From positions 1 to 41,551 of the forward strand of contig JAJECV010000087.1 in NCBI GenBank assembly GCA_022821875.1: 41,551 bases of DNA, in the 5' to 3' direction. This document shows positions 7,755 to 16,403 of the stretch, one piece after another. Origin of the DNA: Rhodothermales bacterium (GTDB lineage Bacteria > Bacteroidota > Rhodothermia > Rhodothermales > Bin80). A program made the position numbers and the translations under genes. The notes under the pieces were generated by a model. It did not search any database. It had not been told where the DNA came from and was given only the letters and a program-made list of their open reading frames with translations. Within the stretch, counting starts at the first letter, position 1, and every line of letters begins with the position of its first letter.

Positions 7755-8722
7755 TGGAGCAGCAGCAGCTTGGGAATACCAACGTAACGGTCAGCGCACT
7801 CTGCTACGGAACCGACCTGATTGGCAGCCGCGTAGACGAAGCACAGTCCCATGCGCTTCTGGATGTGTTTGCCGATCGCGGCGGCACGTTTATTGACACC
7901 GGTAACTTCTACGCCAGTTGGTACCCGGGATGCGTGGGCGGCGAGAGTGAGAGTACCATTGGACGCTGGATGGCCGCCCGAGGCAATCGCAGCAGGATGG
8001 TGCTCAGTACCAAACTCGGCTTTGACTACCCCGGATGTAAAGGTGGACTGAACGCCTCGGAAATTGAATCCGAGTGCAACAAAAGTCTCCAGCGCCTCCA
8101 GACAGACTGCATTGATGTCTACTATGCACACCGGGACGATTTTGAAACTCCGGTTGCAGAGACCATGGAGGCTTTCCACCGTTTAGTGAATGCCGGCAAG
8201 GTACGCATACTGGGAGCGAGTAATCTATGGCTCTGGCGCGTCGCCGAAGCAAACATGCTGGCGGAACTACATGGACTTACAAAATACAGCGTGGTGGAGC
8301 AGCGCTACACCTACCTGCGGCCGCGGCATGGCGCAGATTTTGGCCCGCAGATCTGTATCACGGAAGATATGAAGCGGTTCTGTGCCCATCACAATCTATC
8401 GCTGATCGCCTACTCCATCCTTTTACAGGGAGCCTACTCCCGTGATGACCGCCCCGTACCTGCGCAGTTTGCAGGCCCGGAAGCCGACGAGCGCTTAGCG
8501 GCATTGCAATCCGTCGCATCCGAAACGGGCGCAACCGTAAATCAGGTGATCATCGCCTGGATGCGACAGAGCGATCCCCCTGTACTCCCGATCATTGGGG
8601 GAAGCAAAGAAGCGCAGGTGCTGGAGAACCTGGCCGCTTTGGACGTAACGCTGTCCGAAACTCAGATGGAACACCTCACAGACGCAGGGAACCCCAATGT
8701 AAAGAAAGCGTGGCTGCGATAA
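7754..8722 (+). CDS. Aldo/keto reductase
   Basis: This 322-residue protein is of normal length for the family. The catalytic tetrad is visible: Asp and Tyr in FIDTGNFY (about residues 46-53), Lys in VLSTKLGFD (about 86) and His in DVYYAHRDD (about 126). The C-terminal IIGGSKEAQVLENL is the usual NADP-binding segment. These TIM-barrel enzymes interconvert carbonyls and alcohols with NADP(H). Within the family it looks like the YajO/Tas-like AKR12/AKR11 side rather than the xylose-reductase side, which is an impression only. Translational coupling to the DUF606 transporter links it to uptake of its substrate. Confidence 0.88.
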   Translation: MEQQQLGNTNVTVSALCYGTDLIGSRVDEAQSHALLDVFADRGGTFIDTGNFYASWYPGCVGGESESTIGRWMAARGNRSRMVLSTKLGFDYPGCKGGLNASEIESECNKSLQRLQTDCIDVYYAHRDDFETPVAETMEAFHRLVNAGKVRILGASNLWLWRVAEANMLAELHGLTKYSVVEQRYTYLRPRHGADFGPQICITEDMKRFCAHHNLSLIAYSILLQGAYSRDDRPVPAQFAGPEADERLAALQSVASETGATVNQVIIAWMRQSDPPVLPIIGGSKEAQVLENLAALDVTLSETQMEHLTDAGNPNVKKAWLR

Positions 8723-8849
8723 GGAACGATACGTGATGCCCTGTGCGTCCATAACACCTCCGAATCAGGACGGACCGGACCGGCCGTAACAATTCTCTCC
8801 CCCGACCCGCGGCGCAACAACCCGAATACCCCCTTTTAACCGATTGTAC

Positions 8850-11477
8850 ATGATGTGCTTCTTCCGCTCCGCCCTGCTGCTGGTTCTTCTGAACCTGCCC
8901 CTATCTGCTCATGCACAGGAGATCATCTTTACACCCGTAAAAATTGACGGCCCCGTACATGACCCGCTCCAGAACAGCTACTGGTTTGGCCCCTTCCCGG
9001 AAACCGCATCTGTCGCTGACCTTGACAACGATGGAGACTACGATATTGCGGCAGGACGGAACTGGTACGAGGCCCCCCTGTGGATTAAGCACCTGAACTA
9101 CCGCTCAGGTGCCGAACCCAATGGGCCGGAAACCGAAAGCAACAGTGAATTTGCCCTGGATGTTAACTTTGACGGATGGGAAGATATTGTGAGCAGTGGA
9201 TGGATGTTCATGAAAGGGGCCTACTGGTACCGCAACCCTGGCCGGCCGCTTAATCCGGGTGAGAAGTGGGAATCCCACAAGATCCACCAAGCCTTCAATA
9301 TGGAAGGAGTCGTGCACGGAGATATTGACGGGGATGGGGACGAGGATATTCTGGTCAACCACTGGAGCCTGGTTGACGGACAGGGTATGACCTGGCTTGA
9401 ACACATTGATGAAGCGCCATACTGGGTGGAGTACGTTATTGGAACCGATGGAGATACTCACGGCAATGCGCTTGGGGATGTGAATATGGACGGGCGGCTT
9501 GATATTGTTACCGGCCTGGGCTGGTATGAGCAGCCCGATAACCCACGCGGCCCGTGGCCCTTCCACGCCGACTGGAGTTTCGAAAGTGCACTGGGCGAGA
9601 ACGCGGGGGCCACCGCACACCCGAATGTCGTACATGATGTTAATGAGGACGGCCTGAATGACATTATCCTCGGCAGCGCCCATGCGTACGGGCTGGCCTG
9701 GTATGAACAGTCCGTAGATGACTCCGGCACCCGATCCTTTACAAGGCACTGGATTGAAACTGACTTCAGCGTTTTTCATTCCTTAGCGTTGGGAGATCTG
9801 AACGGGGACGGCAAAGAGGATCTGATTGCGGGAAAGCGCCTGTTTGCACACTATGGAGGAGATGTCGGAGTGGGGGATCCATCCTTTGTATTCTGGTATA
9901 ACATTCAGGGCGGCGAATTCCAGCGGCACATTCTCTCCTACAACCATGCTCCCTATTACCCGGATGAAGGAGGAATCAGCCCGCCCCCCAACAATGTCGT
10001 CGGGGTCGGAATGAAAATCAATGTGAAGGACATGGACAAGGATGGGGATCAGGATGTAGTTCTTGCAGGAAAGACGGGGCTTTATGTCTTCTACAATCAG
10101 GGAACACCCCCCAAACCCCGCTATGCAAATGAACTTCCGCCCCGCTACACCTATCCGACCTGGCGCGAATGGCCTGCCTATCGTGCACTGTTTAACGGGA
10201 AGGATTTCTCGGGATGGAAGGTGCCCGAGGGAGACGGCGGACACTGGACGGTCAAAGAATATGTGATTGACTATGATGCCCTCTCCGAAGCCGAGGACAA
10301 GAGCCTCTGGACCACGGAAGACTTTGGAGACTTCCAGTTCCATGTGGACTGGCGCTTCAAAGAGGCCAGCGGAATCTACGATATGCCGACCATTCTTCCG
10401 GATGGATCCTATCAGATGGATGAAGACAGCACGATCCTGCGAACGCCAACTCCTAATTCGGACTCCGGCATATTCCTGCGCGGAACCACACAGCAGGTAA
10501 ACCTCTGGAACTGGGGTGTTGGATCCGGTGAACTCTGGGGGGTCCGCACCAATCCCGATGCAACACCGGAGCAGCGTGCGGCCGCAGTTCCGCGCGTACG
10601 CGCGGACTACGCAATGGGAGAATGGAATTCCATGGATATTACCCTGATCGGGAACCGGATCTGGGTAATGCTGAACGGGAAGCAGGTCATTCAGGATGCC
10701 GAGATCCCGGACCTCCCCGAGCGCGGTCCCATCGGACTGCAGCATCATGGAGGATGGGACGAAGCGCTGAATGCGCTCAATCCCGCCAGTTCAAATATCC
10801 AGTTCCGTAATCTCTGGATTCGGGAACTGGACGAACTTCTGGCTATTGAGGATCCGGCAAAAGACCCTGAAGGATGGGAAATGCTCTTTAACGGAGAAGA
10901 CCTGAGTGGCTGGCTGACCGGGGAGAATAACAAGTTCGTTGTCGAAGACGGAGAGCTGACCGTACGGAGAGAGAACCCCGATGGTCAGGAGCACAATCTG
11001 GATTACCTGTGGACGGCCGGGCGCTACGGGGATTTTATACTGGAACTGGATTTTAAGGTGATTGACGGAACCAACAGCGGGATCTTCTTCCGAACCAGTG
11101 ACATCATGGATCCCGTCTACACCGGCCTGGAGGTACAGGTTGCCAACTCTTATGGACGGACAGATTTGAGCCGCACAGGGACCGCAGGAGCAATTTACGA
11201 TTTGCAGGCCCCGGCCCAAAATGCCATCCATCCCCCCGGAGAATGGAACACCTATCAATTAACCTGCCGGGGGAGCCGGATTCAAGTGAGACTAAATGGA
11301 GAGAACGTCGTAGACATGGATATCGCACAGTGGCGAACGCCGCATGCGAACCCGGATGGATCATGGAACAAGTTCCCCACAGCGGGAACCGCGTTTGCAC
11401 GTGAAGGACACATCGGCCTTCAGGATCATGGGCAACCGGTCTGGTATCGAAATATCCGTGTAAAGAGACTTGACTGA
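8850..11477 (+). CDS. Secreted FG-GAP/VCBS propeller fused to two DUF1080 (3-keto-glycoside hydrolase-like) domains
   Basis: This 875-residue protein has a signal peptide ending near SAHAQ. Residues of about 30-410 hold seven calcium-loop repeats of FG-GAP type (DLDNDGDYDIAAG, DVNFDGWEDIVSSG, DIDGDGDEDILVN, DVNMDGRLDIVTG, DVNEDGLNDIILG, DLNGDGKEDLIAG, DMDKDGDQDVVLAG), which predict a seven-bladed propeller. Two DUF1080 lectin-like domains follow: one starting ALFNGKDFSGWKVPEGD, with SGIFLRG, and the second starting MLFNGEDLSGWLTGE, with TNSGIFFRTSD. Characterised DUF1080 proteins cleave 3-keto-glycosides. The propeller may bind substrate or another protein. The following ThuA-GSDH gene starts one base after the stop, so the two are an operon. 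Confidence 0.87.
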   Translation: MMCFFRSALLLVLLNLPLSAHAQEIIFTPVKIDGPVHDPLQNSYWFGPFPETASVADLDNDGDYDIAAGRNWYEAPLWIKHLNYRSGAEPNGPETESNSEFALDVNFDGWEDIVSSGWMFMKGAYWYRNPGRPLNPGEKWESHKIHQAFNMEGVVHGDIDGDGDEDILVNHWSLVDGQGMTWLEHIDEAPYWVEYVIGTDGDTHGNALGDVNMDGRLDIVTGLGWYEQPDNPRGPWPFHADWSFESALGENAGATAHPNVVHDVNEDGLNDIILGSAHAYGLAWYEQSVDDSGTRSFTRHWIETDFSVFHSLALGDLNGDGKEDLIAGKRLFAHYGGDVGVGDPSFVFWYNIQGGEFQRHILSYNHAPYYPDEGGISPPPNNVVGVGMKINVKDMDKDGDQDVVLAGKTGLYVFYNQGTPPKPRYANELPPRYTYPTWREWPAYRALFNGKDFSGWKVPEGDGGHWTVKEYVIDYDALSEAEDKSLWTTEDFGDFQFHVDWRFKEASGIYDMPTILPDGSYQMDEDSTILRTPTPNSDSGIFLRGTTQQVNLWNWGVGSGELWGVRTNPDATPEQRAAAVPRVRADYAMGEWNSMDITLIGNRIWVMLNGKQVIQDAEIPDLPERGPIGLQHHGGWDEALNALNPASSNIQFRNLWIRELDELLAIEDPAKDPEGWEMLFNGEDLSGWLTGENNKFVVEDGELTVRRENPDGQEHNLDYLWTAGRYGDFILELDFKVIDGTNSGIFFRTSDIMDPVYTGLEVQVANSYGRTDLSRTGTAGAIYDLQAPAQNAIHPPGEWNTYQLTCRGSRIQVRLNGENVVDMDIAQWRTPHANPDGSWNKFPTAGTAFAREGHIGLQDHGQPVWYRNIRVKRLD

Positions 11478-11478
11478 C

Positions 11479-14328
11479 ATGCAAAGTGTGATGAAGGCTG
11501 GACTCATGGGGGTGATCACATCCGTGATCCTTACCATGAATGTTACGGAGGTTTTGGGACAGGACGACTATGAAGTGCTGGTCTTTTCCAGGACCGAGGG
11601 ATTCCGACATGGCTCCATCGGGGCAGGGATCGAAGCGATCAAGGAACTCGGAGTCGAACATGATTTTGGGGTGGTTGCAACCGAGGATGCGGATTATTTT
11701 CATGCGGACTCGCTGCAGCGTTTCCAGGCCGTCGTGTTTCTAAATACAACGTTAGATGTCCTGAACGGCGATCAGGAGGAGGAACTGAAGGCCTATATCC
11801 AGTCCGGCGGGGGATGGGTTGGGGTTCATGCGGCGGCAGATACGGAATATGACTGGGACTGGTACGGCGGACTTGTGGGCGCATATTTTTCATCCCACCC
11901 GGAGGTGCAGCCCGCGGATATTGTCGTAACCGACCGCCTTCATCCGTCCACCAAAGATCTGCCCGTGCTCTGGAATCATACCGATGAATGGTACAACTAT
12001 AACCTGAACCCACGAGCGAATGTCCATGTACTGGCCGTCCTCATGGAGTCTTCGTATGAGGGCGGAGCAATGGGGGACGACCATCCGATTGCCTGGGCAC
12101 ACCATTACGATGGAGGGCGTGCCTGGTATACCGGACTCGGACATACCGTAGAGAGTTATGCGGATCCCCATATGCGCTCGCACCTATTGGGAGGGATTCA
12201 GTGGGCGGCAGGAACCGTGGATGCCGATGTGACCGCAACCCTGGCATCCGCCTACAATGAGGTCATTCTCACCACTGAACTCACCGATCCCATGGAGATT
12301 GATATCACCTCCGATGGCCGCGTCTTCATCATTGAATGGGCGGGAAACATCAAAATCTGGGAACCCGACACTGGAGTGATGCGCGTGATCGGCTGGCTCC
12401 CGGTAGATAAAAAAATTGAAGACGGTCTTCTGGGTTTGGCACTGGACCCTGACTTTGACGAGAATCAATGGGTTTACATTTACTATTCGGTGATTGCGGA
12501 TGCGCCGCCGGTCAACCGTCTATCAAGATTTGTCTACGATGGCCGCATGCTGGACATGGATAGCGAAATCCCGATGCTGGAGGTCCCGGTACAGCGTGTC
12601 AAGTGTTGCCATTCCGGCGGATCAATCCAGTTCGACAAGGACGGGCTGCTCTATTTATCTACCGGAGACAACTCCGGCGGGGATCGGAACTCTCCAGACC
12701 CTGATCTGCGGCGCATGTCGGATCAGGGGCGCTCCGCTGCCAATACAAATGATCTGCGCGGCAAGATTCTTCGAATCAGACCCGAGCCGGACGGAACTTA
12801 TACGGTTCCCGATGGAAATTTATTTCGGGCGGATTCGCTGCACCGCGGGGAGATTTTTTCCATGGGGCACCGGAATCCATTCCGAATCTCAATTGACGAT
12901 TCAACGGGGTGGGTCTACTGGGGAGATGTGGGCCCCGGTCTTGTGGATGGCTGGGACGAATTTAATCAGGCCAGAGAACCTGGATTTTATGGCTGGCCGT
13001 TCTTTACGGGCTACAACGATCCGTACCCGCACTATCATCTGGCGGAAAAAGAATATACCCAGCCGGATGCAGATTATCCGGTCAACCTCTCGGAGTACAA
13101 TACAGGTGCACGCGAACTCCCCCCTGCACTCCCCGCCTGGATCCGCTACTACTACGGCCCCAGTGACGAATACCCGGAACTGGGGGCAGGCGGGCTGAAT
13201 CCTATGGCTGGCCCGATTTTTTACTTTGACCCGACGAATGCACTGGACACGGCGCTTCCCCCCTATTATGACGGAAAAGTCATGATTTACGAGTGGATGC
13301 GCAACTGGGTGAAGATCATCACGGTGAACGAGACCGGGGAGGTTCTGGAGATGGATCCGTTTCTGCCGGGCACTGACTATATCCGGCCGATGGACATTGA
13401 AGTGGGGCCGCGCGGCCGGCTCTATATCATTGAATGGGGTGACCAGTTCTGGGGCAGCAATGCAAATGCGCAGTTGGTGCGGCTGGACTATTACGGATCT
13501 TCTGATCAACCGGACCCCGCCGACCCCGCCCCCGCTTCGGCACTCCCGCTGAGTCTGGACTGGCCTCCGGATGGCGGTATATTTGATTTTGATTCAACCT
13601 ACACCTATCAGGTTTCTGTACATGATCAGGCAATTGAAAACGAAGTGACGGTTCATCTATTCACGGGGTTTGATACATCGCCGATTCCTTTGACCGAATA
13701 TTCTGGACCGGAAGGAGAGTTTGTGATCACCCGGGCATACACCCCCACTCCTCCCATACACTATGTAGACCGGTTCGCACAGATCAAGGCATGTCTGGGG
13801 ACTTCCTGTCACAAGGTGAAGTTACATCCCCGCCTGAAAGAAGCGGAGCACATCACCAGTTCGCAAAAGTCAGCACGCGAAACCTACGCCACCCATCCTG
13901 CAAGTCGGGACTGGCGCGGGACGGTACTCAGCGCAATGCCGCTTGAGAACGGATCCAGACTTACGTATGCGCCACTGAACCTGTACGGCATTGACGCACT
14001 CACGCTGCGTTTTCGGGCGACGGGAACGGGAATGCTCCGGTTTTCTGCGGACAGTACCGAGGCCGTTTTGGCAGAGATTGAGATCTCTCCCGATACCGGC
14101 GAGCCGGTCACACCGCATCAGGCAAATTATGTCGCCGGGGTATCTCCTGACTTCCCCGGGATGGAGTCCCTCCCCACGGGGGCCTATGAGAACTGGCGTG
14201 AGATCACGCTTCCGATTCCTGCCGGTGAAAATACTATTATATTAATCCTTACCTTTGAGTCTACGGAGGAGGACCCGGCAATGGAACTGGACTGGATCCG
14301 GTTCAATGGTCCCGGCCTCACACAATAA
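11479..14328 (+). CDS. Secreted ThuA-like / PQQ-type glucose-sorbosone dehydrogenase fusion with C-terminal beta-sandwich
   Basis: This 949-residue protein has a signal peptide (cleavage near VLGQ). The first domain (about residues 28-245) is ThuA-like: VLVFSRTEGFRHGSI, GGGWVGVHAAADTEYDW and GRAWYTGLGHT. ThuA-type proteins belong to the class-I glutamine amidotransferase-like fold and occur in disaccharide oxidation loci. The second (about 255-680) is a soluble quinoprotein sugar dehydrogenase propeller: DGLLGLALDPDFDENQWVYI, HSGGSIQFDKDGLLYLSTGD and GHRNPFRIS. After a Pro-rich linker come an Ig-like segment and a C-terminal segment (LKEAEHITSSQ, LNLYGIDALTLRFRA) that resembles CBM6-type carbohydrate-binding domains. 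Likely periplasmic sugar oxidation. Start ATG 11479 lies one base after the previous stop. Confidence 0.87.
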   Translation: MQSVMKAGLMGVITSVILTMNVTEVLGQDDYEVLVFSRTEGFRHGSIGAGIEAIKELGVEHDFGVVATEDADYFHADSLQRFQAVVFLNTTLDVLNGDQEEELKAYIQSGGGWVGVHAAADTEYDWDWYGGLVGAYFSSHPEVQPADIVVTDRLHPSTKDLPVLWNHTDEWYNYNLNPRANVHVLAVLMESSYEGGAMGDDHPIAWAHHYDGGRAWYTGLGHTVESYADPHMRSHLLGGIQWAAGTVDADVTATLASAYNEVILTTELTDPMEIDITSDGRVFIIEWAGNIKIWEPDTGVMRVIGWLPVDKKIEDGLLGLALDPDFDENQWVYIYYSVIADAPPVNRLSRFVYDGRMLDMDSEIPMLEVPVQRVKCCHSGGSIQFDKDGLLYLSTGDNSGGDRNSPDPDLRRMSDQGRSAANTNDLRGKILRIRPEPDGTYTVPDGNLFRADSLHRGEIFSMGHRNPFRISIDDSTGWVYWGDVGPGLVDGWDEFNQAREPGFYGWPFFTGYNDPYPHYHLAEKEYTQPDADYPVNLSEYNTGARELPPALPAWIRYYYGPSDEYPELGAGGLNPMAGPIFYFDPTNALDTALPPYYDGKVMIYEWMRNWVKIITVNETGEVLEMDPFLPGTDYIRPMDIEVGPRGRLYIIEWGDQFWGSNANAQLVRLDYYGSSDQPDPADPAPASALPLSLDWPPDGGIFDFDSTYTYQVSVHDQAIENEVTVHLFTGFDTSPIPLTEYSGPEGEFVITRAYTPTPPIHYVDRFAQIKACLGTSCHKVKLHPRLKEAEHITSSQKSARETYATHPASRDWRGTVLSAMPLENGSRLTYAPLNLYGIDALTLRFRATGTGMLRFSADSTEAVLAEIEISPDTGEPVTPHQANYVAGVSPDFPGMESLPTGAYENWREITLPIPAGENTIILILTFESTEEDPAMELDWIRFNGPGLTQ

Positions 14329-14352
14329 TTAGAACCAATCACGTACAACACA

Positions 14353-15264
14353 ATGCATACATCTCGCCGAGATTTTTTAAAGACGGGTGCTCTGGCGGCT
14401 GCCGCACTCCCTCTGGCTCCTCAGGTCTGGAGCGCACCCCGAAAGGAACTGTTTAAGATTTCACTTGCGCAGTGGTCTCTGCACCGTTCCATTTTCGCTG
14501 GAAAGATTGACAATCTGGACTTTGCCTCAGTTGCGGCGGAGAATGGGATTCTGGGACTTGAATATGTGAATCAGTTTTTTATGGAGAAGGCAGAGGATAC
14601 CGAGTATCTGAATGAGATGAAGATGCGTGCCGAGGAGGTCGGAGCGACCAGTATTCTCATCATGTGTGACCGGGAGGGAAATCTGGGGGATCCGGATGCC
14701 GAGTTGCGGCGTGAGTCTGTGGAGCGCCACTTCAAGTGGGTGACTGCTGCGAAACATCTGGGATGTCATTCCATCCGGGTGAACGGGTACAGTGAGGGGA
14801 GTTACGAGGAGCAGATGAAACTGGTTGCGGACGGCCTGCACCAGCTTTGCGAGTTCGGGGATGAGCACGGCCTGCATGTCATCATTGAGAACCACGGCGG
14901 CTATTCCAGTAATGGGAAATGGCTTGCGGGCACCATCAGGATGGCGGACCATCCCCGTGCCGGCACGCTCCCCGACTTCGGGAATTTCCGGGTGGACAAG
15001 GACACCACTTATGATTCGTACCGCGGTGTGGAGGAGCTCATGCCGTATGCAACGGGCGTGAGTGTGAAGCCCAGTGTGTACGATGATGACGGCAACTCCA
15101 GTCCTCTGGACTATGTGCGCATGATGCGGATCGTTCTGGAGGCGGGCTACAGCGGCTATTGCGGCATTGAGCACGGCCCTGAGGACCGTGAGATTGAGGG
15201 AATCCTGGAGGTAAAGGCGGCGCTGGAATCCGCACACGAAACGCTTGCCGCCGAAATGGAATAG
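14353..15264 (+). CDS. Tat-exported sugar phosphate isomerase/epimerase-like TIM-barrel protein
   Basis: This 303-residue protein begins with a twin-arginine signal (SRRDFLKTGALAAAALPL) and a cleavage region near QVWSA, so it should be folded in the cytoplasm and exported. The body is a xylose-isomerase-like TIM barrel (AP_endonuc_2 family): ISLAQWSLHRSIFAGKIDNL, GLEYVNQFF, a metal-ligand region HVIIENHGGYSSN, LPDFGNF and GYCGIEHGPED. Glu, Asp and His residues in these blocks are expected metal ligands. Family members isomerise or epimerise sugars or keto acids. Its place behind the DUF1080 and ThuA-GSDH proteins suggests it processes an oxidised sugar in the periplasm. It is the last gene of the cluster. 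Confidence 0.87.
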   Translation: MHTSRRDFLKTGALAAAALPLAPQVWSAPRKELFKISLAQWSLHRSIFAGKIDNLDFASVAAENGILGLEYVNQFFMEKAEDTEYLNEMKMRAEEVGATSILIMCDREGNLGDPDAELRRESVERHFKWVTAAKHLGCHSIRVNGYSEGSYEEQMKLVADGLHQLCEFGDEHGLHVIIENHGGYSSNGKWLAGTIRMADHPRAGTLPDFGNFRVDKDTTYDSYRGVEELMPYATGVSVKPSVYDDDGNSSPLDYVRMMRIVLEAGYSGYCGIEHGPEDREIEGILEVKAALESAHETLAAEME

Positions 15265-15633
15265 AACAAAGCCTCGTTAGAATTTAAACCTGATCGGCTG
15301 AACCGAAAAGTTGGGGGATGGATAAATTTTACAACATGATCTATCAATTCTTATGATGCGAGCGTTCCCCTAGATTGATCAAGACATGGAGGTATCTATT
15401 TGCTCTTGAGGAATCTCCGCCATCTGACCGTCTCAATGAGTGAACTGGGTATACCCTGAAAGAGAATTACCCTTCTGTGGCACTGCACTAGCAAGCCTCC
15501 TATGAGCCCAAGAAATCTCGGGCAAGCACCGGGATGGGCCTCTGAAATCCATATTAGGCGATACCGGCATATCGTCGATGAGCCACCATGCTGTGGAGAT
15601 TCAGTAGCTACCCTTTTAAATTCGCACTTCGTA
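15265..15633. other. Intergenic stretch without recognisable content
   Basis: These 369 bases separate the convergent ends of the epimerase gene and the DUF2335 gene. I see no plausible ORF, no RNA gene and no stem followed by a T-run that would qualify as a strong terminator. Confidence 0.55.
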
Positions 15634-16017
15634 TCATTGGTCGTTTTTACGAACTAGTGATGACAAAGCGGAAGGGATCAATCCAGTAGGAATTAAGAAA
15701 AGGGCAGGCCAACCAACACCCTTCAGGAAGAGAATTAGGGTAGCAGTTATGCTCAGTACACCCAGTAAAAAGGCGTACCGTGGTCCAAAACTGAAGGATT
15801 TGACCACAATTGTCTCCATTTTGTGCCTGTGTTCCTGCTCACTTTCGGCCATTGCCACAATGGTATCCGCTAAGCCAGGCATGGCTTCTTCATATCTCAC
15901 CAAATCATCGGGAGAGGGAAGTGGGCCTTGATGAATTTGGCGAACAGTTAGACTTGTCTGTTCCTCAAGCGCATCAGGAGTTATTTTCTCTCTTCGTTTA
16001 GGAAATCGATTACTCAC
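15634..16017 (-). CDS. DUF2335 membrane protein
   Basis: This 127-residue protein starts with GTG at 16017. The N-terminal half is soluble and carries the DUF2335 hallmark GPLPSPDDLVRYEEAMPGLADTI followed by MAESEQEHRHKME. The C-terminal half has two hydrophobic helices (YAFLLGVLSITATLILFL and ALFLIPTGLIPSALSS). DUF2335 proteins are widespread small membrane proteins, often on mobile DNA, with no established role. Its start overlaps the stop of the upstream 81-residue gene by one base (TAGTG), so they are translated together. Confidence 0.8.
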   Translation of the reverse strand: MSNRFPKRREKITPDALEEQTSLTVRQIHQGPLPSPDDLVRYEEAMPGLADTIVAMAESEQEHRHKMETIVVKSFSFGPRYAFLLGVLSITATLILFLKGVGWPALFLIPTGLIPSALSSLVRKNDQ

Positions 16018-16262
16018 TAACTATCTGTTTTTTCTTCGGAATCGGATGTCTCCAGATTAGCATTTTCTCGCTCTAGAACTGTCCACATATCATTTCCTAC
16101 TGCTTCCATATCAAGACGCAAAGCTTCTCCATCATCACGATTAATGATCCTTTCAACATAGACATAGCCACCTCCACATAGGATTCCCATTCCCTTAAAG
16201 AGGCTGGATCGCATGGATTTTAACAACGACATAAGATTATAAATGGTCAAGTTGGACAGCAT
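16017..16262 (-). CDS. Small hypothetical protein coupled to the DUF2335 gene
   Basis: This 81-residue frame runs from ATG 16262. Shorter starts at internal ATGs (near SLLKSMRSSLFKG) are possible. The middle has a short Gly-rich hydrophobic patch (FKGMGILCGGGYVYVERI), then an acidic C-terminus (NANLETSDSEEKTDS). I recognise no family. The one-base stop/start overlap with the DUF2335 gene is the best evidence that it is real and functionally tied to that membrane protein. Confidence 0.5.
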   Translation of the reverse strand: MLSNLTIYNLMSLLKSMRSSLFKGMGILCGGGYVYVERIINRDDGEALRLDMEAVGNDMWTVLERENANLETSDSEEKTDS

Positions 16263-16332
16263 CTAACACATGAACCTAGTTTGAGGTTCCACCTACCCTC
16301 TACCATGTCTCTGATCTGCCTAAAAAATCTGA

Positions 16333-16363
16333 CTTCCTAAGCATCTCTGATCGACTTAGGAAG
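16333..16363. promoter_or_regulatory. Inverted repeat in the divergent intergenic region
   Basis: Perfect 9-bp arms cttcctaag (16333-16341) and cttaggaag (16355-16363) surround a 13-base spacer. The site lies 41 bases before the TonB receptor start, between that gene and the divergently oriented 81-aa gene. On the minus strand the stem is followed shortly by a T-run, so an intrinsic terminator of leftward antisense transcripts is one reading and a dimeric repressor operator is the other. Neither is proven. Confidence 0.35.
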
Positions 16364-16403
16364 CTCTGGACGGGGATGAAATTGCCCCATTCATCGGACG
16401 GAG

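Noticed and set aside
9783..10748. Long open frame (about 321 codons) on the minus strand
   Set aside because: It lies wholly inside the DUF1080/propeller gene, shows no family motifs, and reflects codon bias of the sense gene. The same applies to the frames at 9105-9779, 3893-4603 and 14527-15237 on the minus strand.
13790..13815. CLGTSCH in the ThuA-GSDH protein as a heme c site
   Set aside because: The spacing is C-x4-C-H, not C-x2-C-H, and no cytochrome c fold (such as a distal Met in a suitable context) is seen around it. The segment belongs to an Ig-like region.
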